Source: Streptosporangiaceae bacterium
Lineage (GTDB): Bacteria; Actinomycetota; Actinomycetes; Streptosporangiales; Streptosporangiaceae
Assembly (NCBI GenBank): GCA_030050125.1
Contig: JASIJN010000563.1
Location: 1-18,344, forward strand
Reading direction: 5' to 3'
DNA: 18,344 bases
Part shown: positions 1 to 7,554 of the stretch, in pieces
How the letters are laid out: each line of letters opens with the position of its first letter
Numbering within the stretch: position 1 is the first letter of the stretch
Program-made: the position numbers and the translations under genes
Notes under the pieces: generated by a model
What the model was told of the DNA's origin: nothing
What the model saw: only the letters and a program-made list of their open reading frames with translations
Databases searched by the model: none

Positions 1-1356
1 CAGCCCGGCCGGCGCCAGGCCCAGCGCGCGGGCCTGCACCAGGACGTTCCCGACCGCGGACGCCTCGACCGGGCCGGCCACCACGGGCAGCTCGCAGGCG
101 TCGGCCGTGAGCTGGCAGAGCAGATCGTTCCGGGCGCCGCCGCCGACCAGGTGAATCGTGTCAGCGTGCCGCCCGGACAGCTCCTGGACGGTCATGATCG
201 CGCGCCGGTGGGCGAGCGCGAGGCTGTCCATGATGCAGCGGACGGTCTGCGCGGGGTCGGCCGGCGCGGGCCGCCCGGCGGCCTCGCAGGCGGCGGCGAT
301 CCTGGCCGGCATGTCCCCCGGGGCGAGCAGCGCGGGATCGTCGGCGTCGATCACCCAGCGCAGAGCCGGGAGTCGGGCGGCCCGGGCGAGCAGGTCCCCC
401 AGGTCGGGGCAGGACCAGGTCCGCAGCGACTCCTGCAGCAGCCACAGGCCGGCCACGTTGCGCAGGTAGCGGATCGTGCCGTCGATGCCGGCCTCGTTGC
501 TGAAGTTCGCGAGCCGGCTGGCCTCGGTCAGGACCGGCTGGCTCAGTTCCATCCCGACAAGCGACCAGGTGCCGCACGAGATGAACGCGAAGTTCTCGCC
601 CTGGGCAGGCACGGCGGCCACGGCCGACGCGGTGTCGTGCGAGCCGACGGCCACGACCGGCAGCCCGGCCGGCAGGCGCGCATCGGCGGCCACCTCCGGC
701 CGCAGCTCGCCGACCAGGTCACCGGGCCGGCGAAGCGGCGGGAAGAGGTGCCCAGGCAGGCCGGCCCGCTCGATGAGCGAGGTCGCCCACTGGCGTGCCG
801 TGACGTCGAGCAGCTGGGTGGTGGACGCGTTGGTGATCTCGGCTCCGGCCGAGCCGGTCAGCCAGTACCCGAGCAGGTCCGGGATCAGCAGCAGCGTCCG
901 CGCCGCGCCGAGCTGTGGCGTCCCTGCCGCGGCGGTGAGCTGGCAGATCGTGTTGATGGCCAGCTGCTGGATGCCGGTGGCCGCGTACAGCTCCCGGGCC
1001 GGGATCCTGGCCAGCACCTGCTCGACGGCACCCTCGGTGCGCCGGTCGCGGTAGTGCACGGGGTTGCCCAGGAGCGCCCCGCCCGAGTCGATCAGGCCGT
1101 AGTCCACGCCCCACGAGTCGATCCCCGCGCTGCCCAGCTCGCTCACGTCGGCCGCGGCCCGCAGCCCGTCGAGGACCTCCCGGTACAGGCTCAGGATGTC
1201 CCAGTGCAGCGTCCCGCCCGCGCTGACCGGGATGTTCGGGAACCGGTGCGCCTCGCGCAGCTCCAGCAGGCCGGAACCCACCCGGCCGACCATGACCCGC
1301 CCGCCCGACGCGCCCAGGTCGACCGCGGCCACCGCAACGTCCGCCTGCGCGGTCAC
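1..1356 (-). CDS. rhaB: L-rhamnulokinase, 3' end beyond the window
   Basis: This FGGY-family sugar kinase phosphorylates L-rhamnulose to L-rhamnulose-1-phosphate in the cytoplasm. I translated 452 residues. They begin at a GTG whose last two bases form the TGA stop of rhaEW (a GTGA overlap), which implies translational coupling. The N-terminal phosphate-binding motif DLGASGGR is at residues 13-20. DSWGVDYGLID follows in the first third, and near the left edge IHLVGGGARNDLLCQL is the second conserved kinase signature. The family usually has about 480-490 residues, so only a short C-terminal piece is missing. It is the last visible gene of the rhamnose operon. The match to rhamnulokinase rather than xylulokinase or glycerol kinase rests on the DLGAS/GGGARN motifs and on the neighbouring rhaI and rhaEW. 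Confidence 0.95.
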   Translation of the reverse strand, partial: MTAQADVAVAAVDLGASGGRVMVGRVGSGLLELREAHRFPNIPVSAGGTLHWDILSLYREVLDGLRAAADVSELGSAGIDSWGVDYGLIDSGGALLGNPVHYRDRRTEGAVEQVLARIPARELYAATGIQQLAINTICQLTAAAGTPQLGAARTLLLIPDLLGYWLTGSAGAEITNASTTQLLDVTARQWATSLIERAGLPGHLFPPLRRPGDLVGELRPEVAADARLPAGLPVVAVGSHDTASAVAAVPAQGENFAFISCGTWSLVGMELSQPVLTEASRLANFSNEAGIDGTIRYLRNVAGLWLLQESLRTWSCPDLGDLLARAARLPALRWVIDADDPALLAPGDMPARIAAACEAAGRPAPADPAQTVRCIMDSLALAHRRAIMTVQELSGRHADTIHLVGGGARNDLLCQLTADACELPVVAGPVEASAVGNVLVQARALGLAPAGL

Positions 1357-3398
1357 CGCAGGAACGCGGCCGTCACCCCGCTGTCGACCGGGATGTGCAG
1401 GCCCGTGGTCACCGGCAGGTCCCCCGAGGTCAGCGCGACGACGGCGGCCGCGACGTGCTCCGGCAGCACCTCGCGCTTCAGCAGCGTCCGCCCCGCGTAG
1501 TAGGCGCCGAGTTCCTCCTCGGGCACGCCGTAGACCGCGGCCCGCCTGGCTCCCCAGCCGCCGGCGAAGATCCCGGAGCCGCGGACCACGCCGTCCGGGT
1601 TGATGCCGTTGACCCTGATGCCGAACTGGCCCAGCTCGGCCGCGAGCAGCCGCACCTGGTGCGCCTGGTCGGCCTTGGCCGCGCCGTAGGCGACGTTGTC
1701 CGGGCCGGCCACGACCGAGTTCTTTCTGCAGATGTAGACGATGTCGCCGCCCATGCCCTGGTCCCGCATCACCCGGGCCGCCTCCCGGGTCACCAGGAAC
1801 GAGCCCCGGGCCATCACGTCGTGCTGCAGGTCCCAGTCCGCGGCGGTGGTCTCGAGCAGCGGCCGGGAGATGGACAGCCCGGCGTTGTTGACCACCAGGT
1901 CGACGCCGCCGAACGCCAGCACCGCCGCCACGAGCGCCGCCGCGATCGCGGCCTCGTCGGTCACGTCCACGGTGACGCTGGCCACGACATCGGGGGAGCC
2001 GATCTCGTCGGCGACCTTGGCGGCGCCGGGGCCGTCGCGGTCGGCGACGACCACGCACGCTCCCTCGGCAGCCAGCCGTCGCGCCGTGGCCCGCCCGATC
2101 CCGGAGGCGCCGCCGGTGACCAGGGCCACCCGGGTGGCCAGCGGCCTCGGCTTCGGCCGCCGGGCCAGCTTGGCCTCCTCCAGCGCCCAGTACTCGATCC
2201 GGAACTTCTCCGCCTCGTCGATCGGGGTGTAGCTGGATACCGACTCCGCGCCACGCATCACGTTGATGGCGTTCAGGTAGAACTCGCCCGCCACCCGCGC
2301 GGTCTGCTTGTCCGCGCCGAAGCTGAACATGCCGACCCCCGGCACCAGGACGATCGCCGGATCCGCGCCGCGCATCGGCGGCGACTCCGCCGTGGCGTGC
2401 CGCTCGTAGTACCGCCGGTAGTCCGCTCGGTACTCCTCGTGCAGCTCGGCCAGTCGGCCGGCCGCCGCGTCCAGCGGCGCGGACGGCGGCAGGTCCAGCA
2501 CCATCGGCCGCACCTTGGTGCGCAGGAAATGGTCGGGGCAGGACGTGCCGAGCGCGGCGAGCCTGGGGTGCTCGCGGCCGGCCAGGAAGTCGAGCACCGC
2601 GGGAGCGTCGTTGAAGTGCCCGACCTGCGCCCGGTCGGCCGAGGCCAGTCCCCGGATGACCGGCGCCAGCGCGGCGGCGCGGGCCCTGCGCTCGGCCATC
2701 GGCAATGGTCCGTACTCCGGGATGATTTTTCCGAACGCCCCGTCTCTCCCCCGCTCACTCAGGAAACGCGTGGCGGTGGAAATAATCTCAAGAGAGTTCC
2801 TCTCACACTGGTCGCTCGACAGGCCCCAGGCGGTGATGCCATGCCCGCCCAGGATCACGCCGATCAGGTCCGGGTTGTCGCGCTGCACCGCGGCGATGTC
2901 CAGGCCGAGCTGGAAGCCGGGCCGCCGCCACGGGACCCACGCCACCCGCCCGCCGAAGCACTCCCTGGTCAGCCGCGCGCCGTCGGCGGCGGTCGCGAGC
3001 GCGATCCCGGCGTCGGGGTGCAGGTGATCCACGTGCGCGGGCGCGAGCAGACCGTGCATGGCGGTGTCGATCGACGGGGCCGCTCCGCCCTTGCCGTGCA
3101 GACAGTAATCCAGCGCGGCCACCATCTCGTCCTCGCGCTCGGCCCCCGGATAGACCTCGGTCAGCGCGCGGACCCGGTCCAGGCGCAGCACGGCGAGCCC
3201 GCTGGCGGTCAGCGTCCCCAGGTCGCCGCCGGAACCCTTGACCAGCAGCAGGTCGGCCTCCTGCCCGGTCACCGGGTCGGTGGCCCGGCCCTTGGCCGAG
3301 GTGTTGCCGCCCCCGTAATTGGTGTTGCGCGGGTCGGACCCGAGCCGGTTGCTGCGTCCCACCAGCGCCTCCACCTCGGGCGGTAGCCGCGGCTCCAT
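1353..3398 (-). CDS. rhaEW: Bifunctional rhamnulose-1-phosphate aldolase / L-lactaldehyde dehydrogenase (RhaEW type)
   Basis: This 681-residue fusion has a class II aldolase domain (about residues 1-400) and a short-chain dehydrogenase domain (about 420-681). It should cleave L-rhamnulose-1-phosphate to dihydroxyacetone phosphate and L-lactaldehyde and then oxidise the lactaldehyde with NAD. The aldolase part shows NTNYGGGNTSAK near residue 25 and the metal-binding HVDHLHPD at 122-129. The dehydrogenase part shows the nucleotide-binding TGGASGIG near residue 428, NNAG, and the catalytic YGAAK (Tyr571, Lys575). The expected catalytic Ser, 13 residues before Tyr571, is Arg558 in the stretch YICRKNS, encoded by a rare AGA codon; see findings. 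The C-terminus GLHIPVDSGVTAAFLR is typical of the family. A GAGAGGAGG ribosome-binding site precedes the ATG, 39 bp after rhaI. It overlaps rhaB by 4 bp. The stretch at about 2715-2815 has unusually AT-ending codons. Confidence 0.95.
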   Translation of the reverse strand: MEPRLPPEVEALVGRSNRLGSDPRNTNYGGGNTSAKGRATDPVTGQEADLLLVKGSGGDLGTLTASGLAVLRLDRVRALTEVYPGAEREDEMVAALDYCLHGKGGAAPSIDTAMHGLLAPAHVDHLHPDAGIALATAADGARLTRECFGGRVAWVPWRRPGFQLGLDIAAVQRDNPDLIGVILGGHGITAWGLSSDQCERNSLEIISTATRFLSERGRDGAFGKIIPEYGPLPMAERRARAAALAPVIRGLASADRAQVGHFNDAPAVLDFLAGREHPRLAALGTSCPDHFLRTKVRPMVLDLPPSAPLDAAAGRLAELHEEYRADYRRYYERHATAESPPMRGADPAIVLVPGVGMFSFGADKQTARVAGEFYLNAINVMRGAESVSSYTPIDEAEKFRIEYWALEEAKLARRPKPRPLATRVALVTGGASGIGRATARRLAAEGACVVVADRDGPGAAKVADEIGSPDVVASVTVDVTDEAAIAAALVAAVLAFGGVDLVVNNAGLSISRPLLETTAADWDLQHDVMARGSFLVTREAARVMRDQGMGGDIVYICRKNSVVAGPDNVAYGAAKADQAHQVRLLAAELGQFGIRVNGINPDGVVRGSGIFAGGWGARRAAVYGVPEEELGAYYAGRTLLKREVLPEHVAAAVVALTSGDLPVTTGLHIPVDSGVTAAFLR

Positions 3399-3437
3399 CC
3401 CCGCTCCTCCTCTCGGTCGTCCCTGCCCTGCCGGTCC

Positions 3438-4604
3438 TCAGCTGCCCCAGCTGGCCGGCGTCCCGCCCACCCGGCCCGCGACGATCTTCTCCGGGTAGCC
3501 GGACCTGAGGTAGGCACCGACCGGATCGGGGTCCAGGCCCATCTCCTCGCGCAGCCCGGCCAGCAGCGGGCGCACGTCGGTGTTGTAGGCGTCCATCAGC
3601 GCCGCGTTCGCGCCCAGCACGTCCCCGGCCCGCTGCGCCGCAGCCAGGGCGTCCCGGTCGATCAGCAGCGCCTTGGCCGTCGCCTCCTGGACGTTCATCA
3701 CCGACCGGATCTGGGCCGGGATCTTCGGCTCGATGTTGTGGCACTGGTCGAGCATGAACGCGATCCCCGCCTCGGGCCCGAGCGCGTCGGCCGCCACCAC
3801 CTCGTTGAGGATCCGGAACAGCTGGAACGGGTCGGCCGCCCCGACCATCAGATCGTCGTCGGCGTAGAACCGGCTGTTGAAGTCGAAGCCGCCCAGCCGC
3901 CCGGCCCGCAGCAGGATGGCGACGATGAACTCGATGTTCGTGCCCGGCGCGTGATGCCCGGTGTCCACGACGACCGCGGCCTGCGGCCCGAGCGCCAGGC
4001 AGTGCAGCAGCGAGGTGCCCCAGTCGGGCACGTCGGTGGTGTAGAACGACGGCTCGAACAGCTTGTACTCGAGCAGCATCCGCTGGTCCGGCCCGAGCCG
4101 CTGGTACACCGCCTGCAACGCCTCGGCCAGCCGGTCCTGGCGGGCCCGGATGTCGTCCTGACCCGGGTAGTTGGTGCCGTCGGCGAACCACAGCTTCAGG
4201 TCGCGTGACCCGGTCGCGTCCATGATGTCGACGCACTCGAGCAGGTGGTCCAGGGCCTTGCGGCGCACTCTTTTATCCGGGTTGGCCACGCTCCCGAGTC
4301 TGTAGTCATCATCCTGGAAGACGTTCGCGTTCACGGTTCCGATCCGGATGCCCGCGTCCACCGCGTAAGCGGACAGCGCCGCGTAGTCGTCCACCTTGTC
4401 CCACGGGATGTGCACGGCCACGCTCGGCGCCACGCCGGTGAAGGCGTGCACCTGAGCCGCGTCATCGACCTTCTCGAATGGCGTGCGCGGAACTCCCGGC
4501 TGGGCGAATACCTTGAACCTGGTCCCGGTGTTGCCGAACGCCCAGGACGGGGTCTCGATCCGGTGCTCCCTCAGGGCGGTCTTTACTGCGGTCAGGTCAG
4601 GCAT
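3438..4604 (-). CDS. rhaI: L-rhamnose isomerase, RhaI type
   Basis: This cytoplasmic, metal-dependent TIM-barrel aldose-ketose isomerase converts L-rhamnose to L-rhamnulose. The 388 residues match the RhaI class of Gram-positives and Pseudomonas, not the E. coli RhaA class of about 420 residues. Visible family motifs are HIPWDKVDDY, NVFQDDDYRLGS, LEYKLFEPSFYTTD, VVDTGHHAPGTNIEF and FDFNSRFYADDD. The Glu, Asp and His residues in the last three are the likely metal ligands. The ATG is preceded by a GGAG-like ribosome-binding site, 38 bp after rhaM. It lies between the mutarotase and aldolase genes, in pathway order. A small patch near 4262-4320 has AT-ending codons (GAT AAA AGA), unlike the rest of the gene. 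Confidence 0.96.
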   Translation of the reverse strand: MPDLTAVKTALREHRIETPSWAFGNTGTRFKVFAQPGVPRTPFEKVDDAAQVHAFTGVAPSVAVHIPWDKVDDYAALSAYAVDAGIRIGTVNANVFQDDDYRLGSVANPDKRVRRKALDHLLECVDIMDATGSRDLKLWFADGTNYPGQDDIRARQDRLAEALQAVYQRLGPDQRMLLEYKLFEPSFYTTDVPDWGTSLLHCLALGPQAAVVVDTGHHAPGTNIEFIVAILLRAGRLGGFDFNSRFYADDDLMVGAADPFQLFRILNEVVAADALGPEAGIAFMLDQCHNIEPKIPAQIRSVMNVQEATAKALLIDRDALAAAQRAGDVLGANAALMDAYNTDVRPLLAGLREEMGLDPDPVGAYLRSGYPEKIVAGRVGGTPASWGS

Positions 4605-4642
4605 CTGCGGGTCATCTCCAGATAACAGATCTTTGGCACTGC

Positions 4643-4963
4643 TCAGTCGAGGTGGAAGATCTCGTCGATCCTGCGGAAACCCTCGTCGGGCCGCAGGCCG
4701 CCGAGATCGGCGAAGAATGGCCGCATTTCGGCCTGCCAGCGGGCGTTCACGTCGGTCTCCGCCATTCGCTGCCGCGCTGCCGCGTAGTCGTCGGTCTCCA
4801 GGTAGCCGATCAGCAGGCCGTCGTCGGTGAGGAACAGCGAGTAGTTGGCCCAGCCTGCCGCGCGCAGTGCCTCGGTCATCTCCGGCCAGACCTGGTGGTG
4901 CCTGGCCCGGTACTCGTCAAGCCGTCCCGGCCGGATCCGGCCCAGGAAGCACACGCGCTCCAT
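4643..4963 (-). CDS. rhaM: L-rhamnose mutarotase
   Basis: This 106-residue protein interconverts the alpha and beta anomers of L-rhamnose, supplying the form used by the isomerase. The length equals that of known RhaM/RhaU proteins. It keeps the family motif YRARHHQVWPEM, with His22 at the position of the catalytic His22 of E. coli RhaM, and Tyr18. Further matches are NYSLFL, the DVNARWQAEM stretch and the hydrophobic C-terminus IDEIFHLD. A short GAGG precedes the ATG. It is the first enzyme gene after the transporter genes, separated from rhaS by about 300 bp of structured DNA, and 38 bp from rhaI. Confidence 0.95.
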   Translation of the reverse strand: MERVCFLGRIRPGRLDEYRARHHQVWPEMTEALRAAGWANYSLFLTDDGLLIGYLETDDYAAARQRMAETDVNARWQAEMRPFFADLGGLRPDEGFRRIDEIFHLD

Positions 4964-5000
4964 CTGGTGTCCTCAGGTTCTCTTCTTTTGCGGCTTGGGG

Positions 5001-5038
5001 CGGGGCGCCGGGCCGGGAGGAGGCCGCCCGGCGCCCCG
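5001..5038 (-). terminator. Strong stem-loop between rhaS and rhaM (attenuator or mRNA 3'-end stabiliser)
   Basis: The sequence contains perfect 13-bp arms (CGGGGCGCCGGGC and its reverse complement) around a 12-nt loop. It lies about 37 bp upstream of the rhaM start in the minus-strand transcript. No T-run follows on either strand, so a classical intrinsic terminator is not supported. A partial terminator, or an RNA structure that protects the upstream transporter mRNA, is an inference from its position. Confidence 0.55.
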
Positions 5039-5051
5039 TCTCGGGGGCGGA

Positions 5052-5076
5052 GGTGCCGGGAGATCGCCCCGGCACC
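5052..5076 (-). terminator. Second stem-loop between rhaS and rhaM
   Basis: The sequence contains perfect 9-bp arms (GGTGCCGGG / CCCGGCACC) with a 7-nt loop. It sits between the tandem repeats and the 13-bp hairpin, so the rhaS 3' region is followed by repeats and then two hairpins in series. There is no T-tract. The role is probably transcript processing, stabilisation or partial termination within the operon; this is inferred from position only. Confidence 0.5.
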
Positions 5077-5091
5077 CCGTCCTCGGCTTGA

Positions 5092-5271
5092 TCAGGCTGG
5101 GCCCGTGCGGGCTGCGGCCTGGGTTGGTCAGGCTGGGCCCGTGCGGGCTGCGGCCTGGGTTGGTCAGGCTGGGCCCGTGCGGGCTGCGGCCTGGGTTGGT
5201 CAGGCTGGGCCCGTCCGGGCTCCGGCCCGGACGCGTCAGACTGGGCCCGTCCGGACTCCGGCCCGGACGCG
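5092..5271. repeat. Five tandem 36-bp repeats immediately after rhaS
   Basis: Units start at 5092, 5128, 5164, 5200 and 5236, and each begins with TCA. The first three are identical. The two nearest rhaS diverge from them but keep the length. A further partial unit begins at 5272, where the TCA is the rhaS stop codon (TGA) itself. Since 36 is a multiple of three, each unit puts another TGA in frame with rhaS. Read on the minus strand, the fourth unit can form a GTCCGGG/CCCGGAC stem and the fifth a GTCCGG/CCGGAC stem. The three identical units form only weaker GCCC/GGGC stems. There are no unique spacers, so this is not a CRISPR array. Confidence 0.95.
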
Positions 5272-6318
5272 TCAGAAGTTGAAGTTGTTGATGTTGGACG
5301 AGTTGAACACGGTGGGCGGGCCCAGCAGGATCGTGTGATCGGGCCCTATCGTGTACCTGCCGAGCCTGCCAGCGGTGAACGTCTGCCCCTGCGCGTTGGT
5401 GATCTTCTTGGAGGCCAGGTACACGGCCGCGTAGGCGGCCAGGTAGCCGAGGTTGGCCGGGTTCCACAGGATGAACGCGGGCGCGACGCCGTCGGCCACG
5501 TACGCCTTCATCTCATCCGGCGTGCCCAGGCCGGTCACGATGACCTTGCCCTTCCACTTCGGCGTGGCCACCACCTGGGCCGCGGCCAGGATGCCCACGG
5601 TGGTCGGCGAGATGATGCCCTTGAGGTTCGGGTACTTCTCCAGCAGGCCCTCGGTCACCTGGGTGGCGGTCGGCGGGTCGTCGTTGCCGTACACGATCGA
5701 CACAAGCTTCATGTTCGGGTACTTGGTCAGCTCTTGCTTCATGTAGCCGATCCAGGCGTTCTGGTTGGTCGCGGTGGCCGCGGCCGAGACAATCCCGATC
5801 TGGCCCGTATCGTGTATCTCGCTGGCCAGGAGATCAACCTCGCTGGTCCCGATTTCCGCGGTGGACGCCTGGTTGACGAACAGGTCACGACAGCCTGGCG
5901 CGTCCGAGTCGTAGGTGACCACCGTGATGCCCTTGGCCATGGCGCTCTTCAACGTCGGGCAGAGGGCGGTCGGGTCGGTCGCCGACACGATCAGGACGTT
6001 GGCGCCCTTGGCGATCGCCGCCTGGATGGCCGGGATCTGGGAGGCGGGCGTGGCCGCCGTCCCGCTGGTCTCGGTGCCGCTCTCGCCGAGGGTGTCGAGC
6101 GCGGCGATGGCGCCGCCGGTCTTGGCGCTGTCCGCGGTGGTGAAGTAATTGTTGCCGAGGTTCTTCGGGATGATGAAGACCTTCAGGCCCTTCTTGAGCC
6201 CGCCGCTCGAACTGGAAGAACTCGGGGAAGTCGAGCTTGACGAACTACACGCCGCAAGTATGGACGCCAACAACAGCACTGCCACGACGGACAGCGCTCT
6301 CTTGAAGGGAACTCTCAT
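5272..6318 (-). CDS. rhaS: Rhamnose ABC transporter substrate-binding lipoprotein
   Basis: This 348-residue periplasmic-binding-protein-type lipoprotein (peripla_BP_4, RbsB-like fold) should capture L-rhamnose outside the membrane. It begins MRVPFKRALSVVAVLLLAS, a basic plus hydrophobic signal, and ends the signal with a lipobox LAAC. A Ser-rich linker of about 17 residues follows. The mature part reads VFIIPKNLGNNYF, then LIVSATDPTALCPTL, VVTYDSDAPGC and VTGLGTPDEMKAYV, typical of sugar-binding proteins. I chose the ATG at 6318, with GAAAGGA 6 bp upstream, over an in-frame TTG 15 bp earlier that lacks a proper site. The context (permeases and ATPase upstream, rhamnose enzymes downstream) indicates rhamnose. 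The stop codon lies in the first unit of the 36-bp repeat array. Confidence 0.93.
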   Translation of the reverse strand: MRVPFKRALSVVAVLLLASILAACSSSSSTSPSSSSSSGGLKKGLKVFIIPKNLGNNYFTTADSAKTGGAIAALDTLGESGTETSGTAATPASQIPAIQAAIAKGANVLIVSATDPTALCPTLKSAMAKGITVVTYDSDAPGCRDLFVNQASTAEIGTSEVDLLASEIHDTGQIGIVSAAATATNQNAWIGYMKQELTKYPNMKLVSIVYGNDDPPTATQVTEGLLEKYPNLKGIISPTTVGILAAAQVVATPKWKGKVIVTGLGTPDEMKAYVADGVAPAFILWNPANLGYLAAYAAVYLASKKITNAQGQTFTAGRLGRYTIGPDHTILLGPPTVFNSSNINNFNF

Positions 6319-6339
6319 CCTGAATCCTTTCAATTTTGG

Positions 6340-6355
6340 GCCCAGGTAGCTGGGC
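6340..6355 (-). other. Stem-loop just upstream of the rhaS ribosome-binding site
   Basis: The sequence contains perfect 6-bp arms GCCCAG / CTGGGC around a 4-nt loop, ending about 22 bp before the rhaS ATG. It lies in the 162-bp rhaQ-rhaS gap. It could influence rhaS translation or protect its 5' end, but this is only inferred. Confidence 0.4.
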
Positions 6356-6378
6356 GCCGAGATAGTGCGGATAAGAGG

Positions 6379-6394
6379 TGCCGCCGTGGCGGCA
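6379..6394 (-). other. Inverted repeat in the rhaQ-rhaS gap
   Basis: The sequence contains 7-bp perfect arms TGCCGCC / GGCGGCA with 2 bp between them. It sits about 85 bp after the rhaQ stop in the 162-bp gap. There is no T-tract and no LacI-like centre. It is probably an intercistronic RNA hairpin like those often found before the abundant binding-protein gene of ABC operons. Confidence 0.4.
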
Positions 6395-6480
6395 GTGGGC
6401 GGGCAGCGCCGATGGCCCGGGCCGTTGCCGGCACGGTTCCTGGTCCGTCGCGCCGTCCGCGCGGTACCCGTGTCGTGACG

Positions 6481-7554
6481 TCAGTCATGGCCCGACCCGA
6501 TCGCCGACGGCACCGTCTTGTCCCTCCCGGCGGTCAAGCGGCGCAGTCGGCCCGCGAGGGCCGCCATGTTCGGCACGAACACGCTGATGAGCAGGAGCCC
6601 GCCAACGGGGATGCTGGCCGCCTCCTGGTTGAAGCTCGTCAGCAGTAGTGCGTTCGAGATTCCCGCGAAGGCGAGCACCCCGAGCACGACGCCGACGATT
6701 GTCCCCCTGCCACCGAAGATCGAGACCCCGCCCAGCAGGACGACGGCCACCACGTCAAGCTCGAGACCGAGCCCGTTGCTGTTGACCGAGGTGGAAAGGC
6801 GGAACGTGAGCAGCACGCCGGCCAGCGAGCAAACCACGCCGGACACGATGTACAGCAACGTCTTGATGCGCTTGACCCGGATTCCGGCGAACGTGGCGGC
6901 CTCCGGGCTGGCGCCCATGGCATAGATCGACCGGCCGACCGGCGTGAAGTGGAGTACCACGCCGAAGATCACGGCCAGGACGATGAACACCGCCGCGGAA
7001 AACGAGAGGTTGGTATGCAGCACGCCGTTGACGCCGACGTTGGTGTAGCTGGCCGGGAAGTTCGAGATCGTGTTCGGTCCCAGGATGATGTCGGCCACCC
7101 CGCGGTACAGGCCGAGCGTGCCGATCGTGACCGCCAGCGAGGGCAGTCTCAGCCGGGTGACCAGCAGGCCGTTGACCGCGCCCGCCAGCACGCCGACCAC
7201 CAGGATGACGGCGAAGATGGCGAGCATCGGCCAGTGCTTGCCCCAGAGGTACCCGAGCTCCGCGCTCGACATCCCCATAATCGAGGCAACCGAGAGGTCG
7301 ATCTCGCCGCTGATGATGATGAGCGTCATCGGCAACGCCATGATCGCGATCTCGCCGGACTGCAGGCCCAGGTTGAACATGTTGTTGCCGGTCAGGAACT
7401 CCGATGAGGTCGACACGCCGAGGATCCCGATCGCGATGACGACGAACGCCAGGCCGGTCTCCCAGCGCAGCATGTTTCTGGAGTCGAACCGCGACCGCCA
7501 GCCGGGCGGCGCGTCGACGGTCGCGGCCAGCGACGTGTCCCGATCAGGCTGCAT
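6481..7554 (-). CDS. rhaQ: Rhamnose ABC transporter permease (second subunit)
   Basis: This 357-residue integral membrane protein belongs to the BPD_transp_2 family (RbsC/XylH-like). Many hydrophobic segments are visible, for example GLAFVVIAIGILGVS, IAIMALPMTLIIISGEIDLSVASI, LAIFAVILVVGVLAG, FIVLAVIFGVVLHF, VVAVVLLGGVSIFGG and IPVGGLLLISVFVP. The ISGEIDLSVAS motif and GASPEAATFAGI are characteristic of this family; the latter is the cytoplasmic ATPase-coupling loop. The chosen ATG at 7554 overlaps the end of rhaP by 11 bp. A longer in-frame reading upstream would run through rhaP and was discarded. Assignment as RhaQ rather than RhaP follows gene order only. Confidence 0.9.
   Translation of the reverse strand: MQPDRDTSLAATVDAPPGWRSRFDSRNMLRWETGLAFVVIAIGILGVSTSSEFLTGNNMFNLGLQSGEIAIMALPMTLIIISGEIDLSVASIMGMSSAELGYLWGKHWPMLAIFAVILVVGVLAGAVNGLLVTRLRLPSLAVTIGTLGLYRGVADIILGPNTISNFPASYTNVGVNGVLHTNLSFSAAVFIVLAVIFGVVLHFTPVGRSIYAMGASPEAATFAGIRVKRIKTLLYIVSGVVCSLAGVLLTFRLSTSVNSNGLGLELDVVAVVLLGGVSIFGGRGTIVGVVLGVLAFAGISNALLLTSFNQEAASIPVGGLLLISVFVPNMAALAGRLRRLTAGRDKTVPSAIGSGHD

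Noticed and set aside
1395..3386. Long open frame antisense to rhaEW
   Set aside because: It mirrors the high-GC codon pattern of rhaEW, its protein is low-complexity Arg/Gly/His/Val, and no domain is recognisable.
5092..5271. 36-bp repeats as a possible CRISPR array
   Set aside because: The units are directly adjacent with no unique spacers, and no cas genes are present.
4973..5467. Open frame encoding 12-residue repeats (TNPGRSPHGPSL) across the tandem array
   Set aside because: The 36-bp unit is a multiple of three, so several frames stay open by chance. This frame starts inside rhaS in another phase and has no ribosome-binding site.
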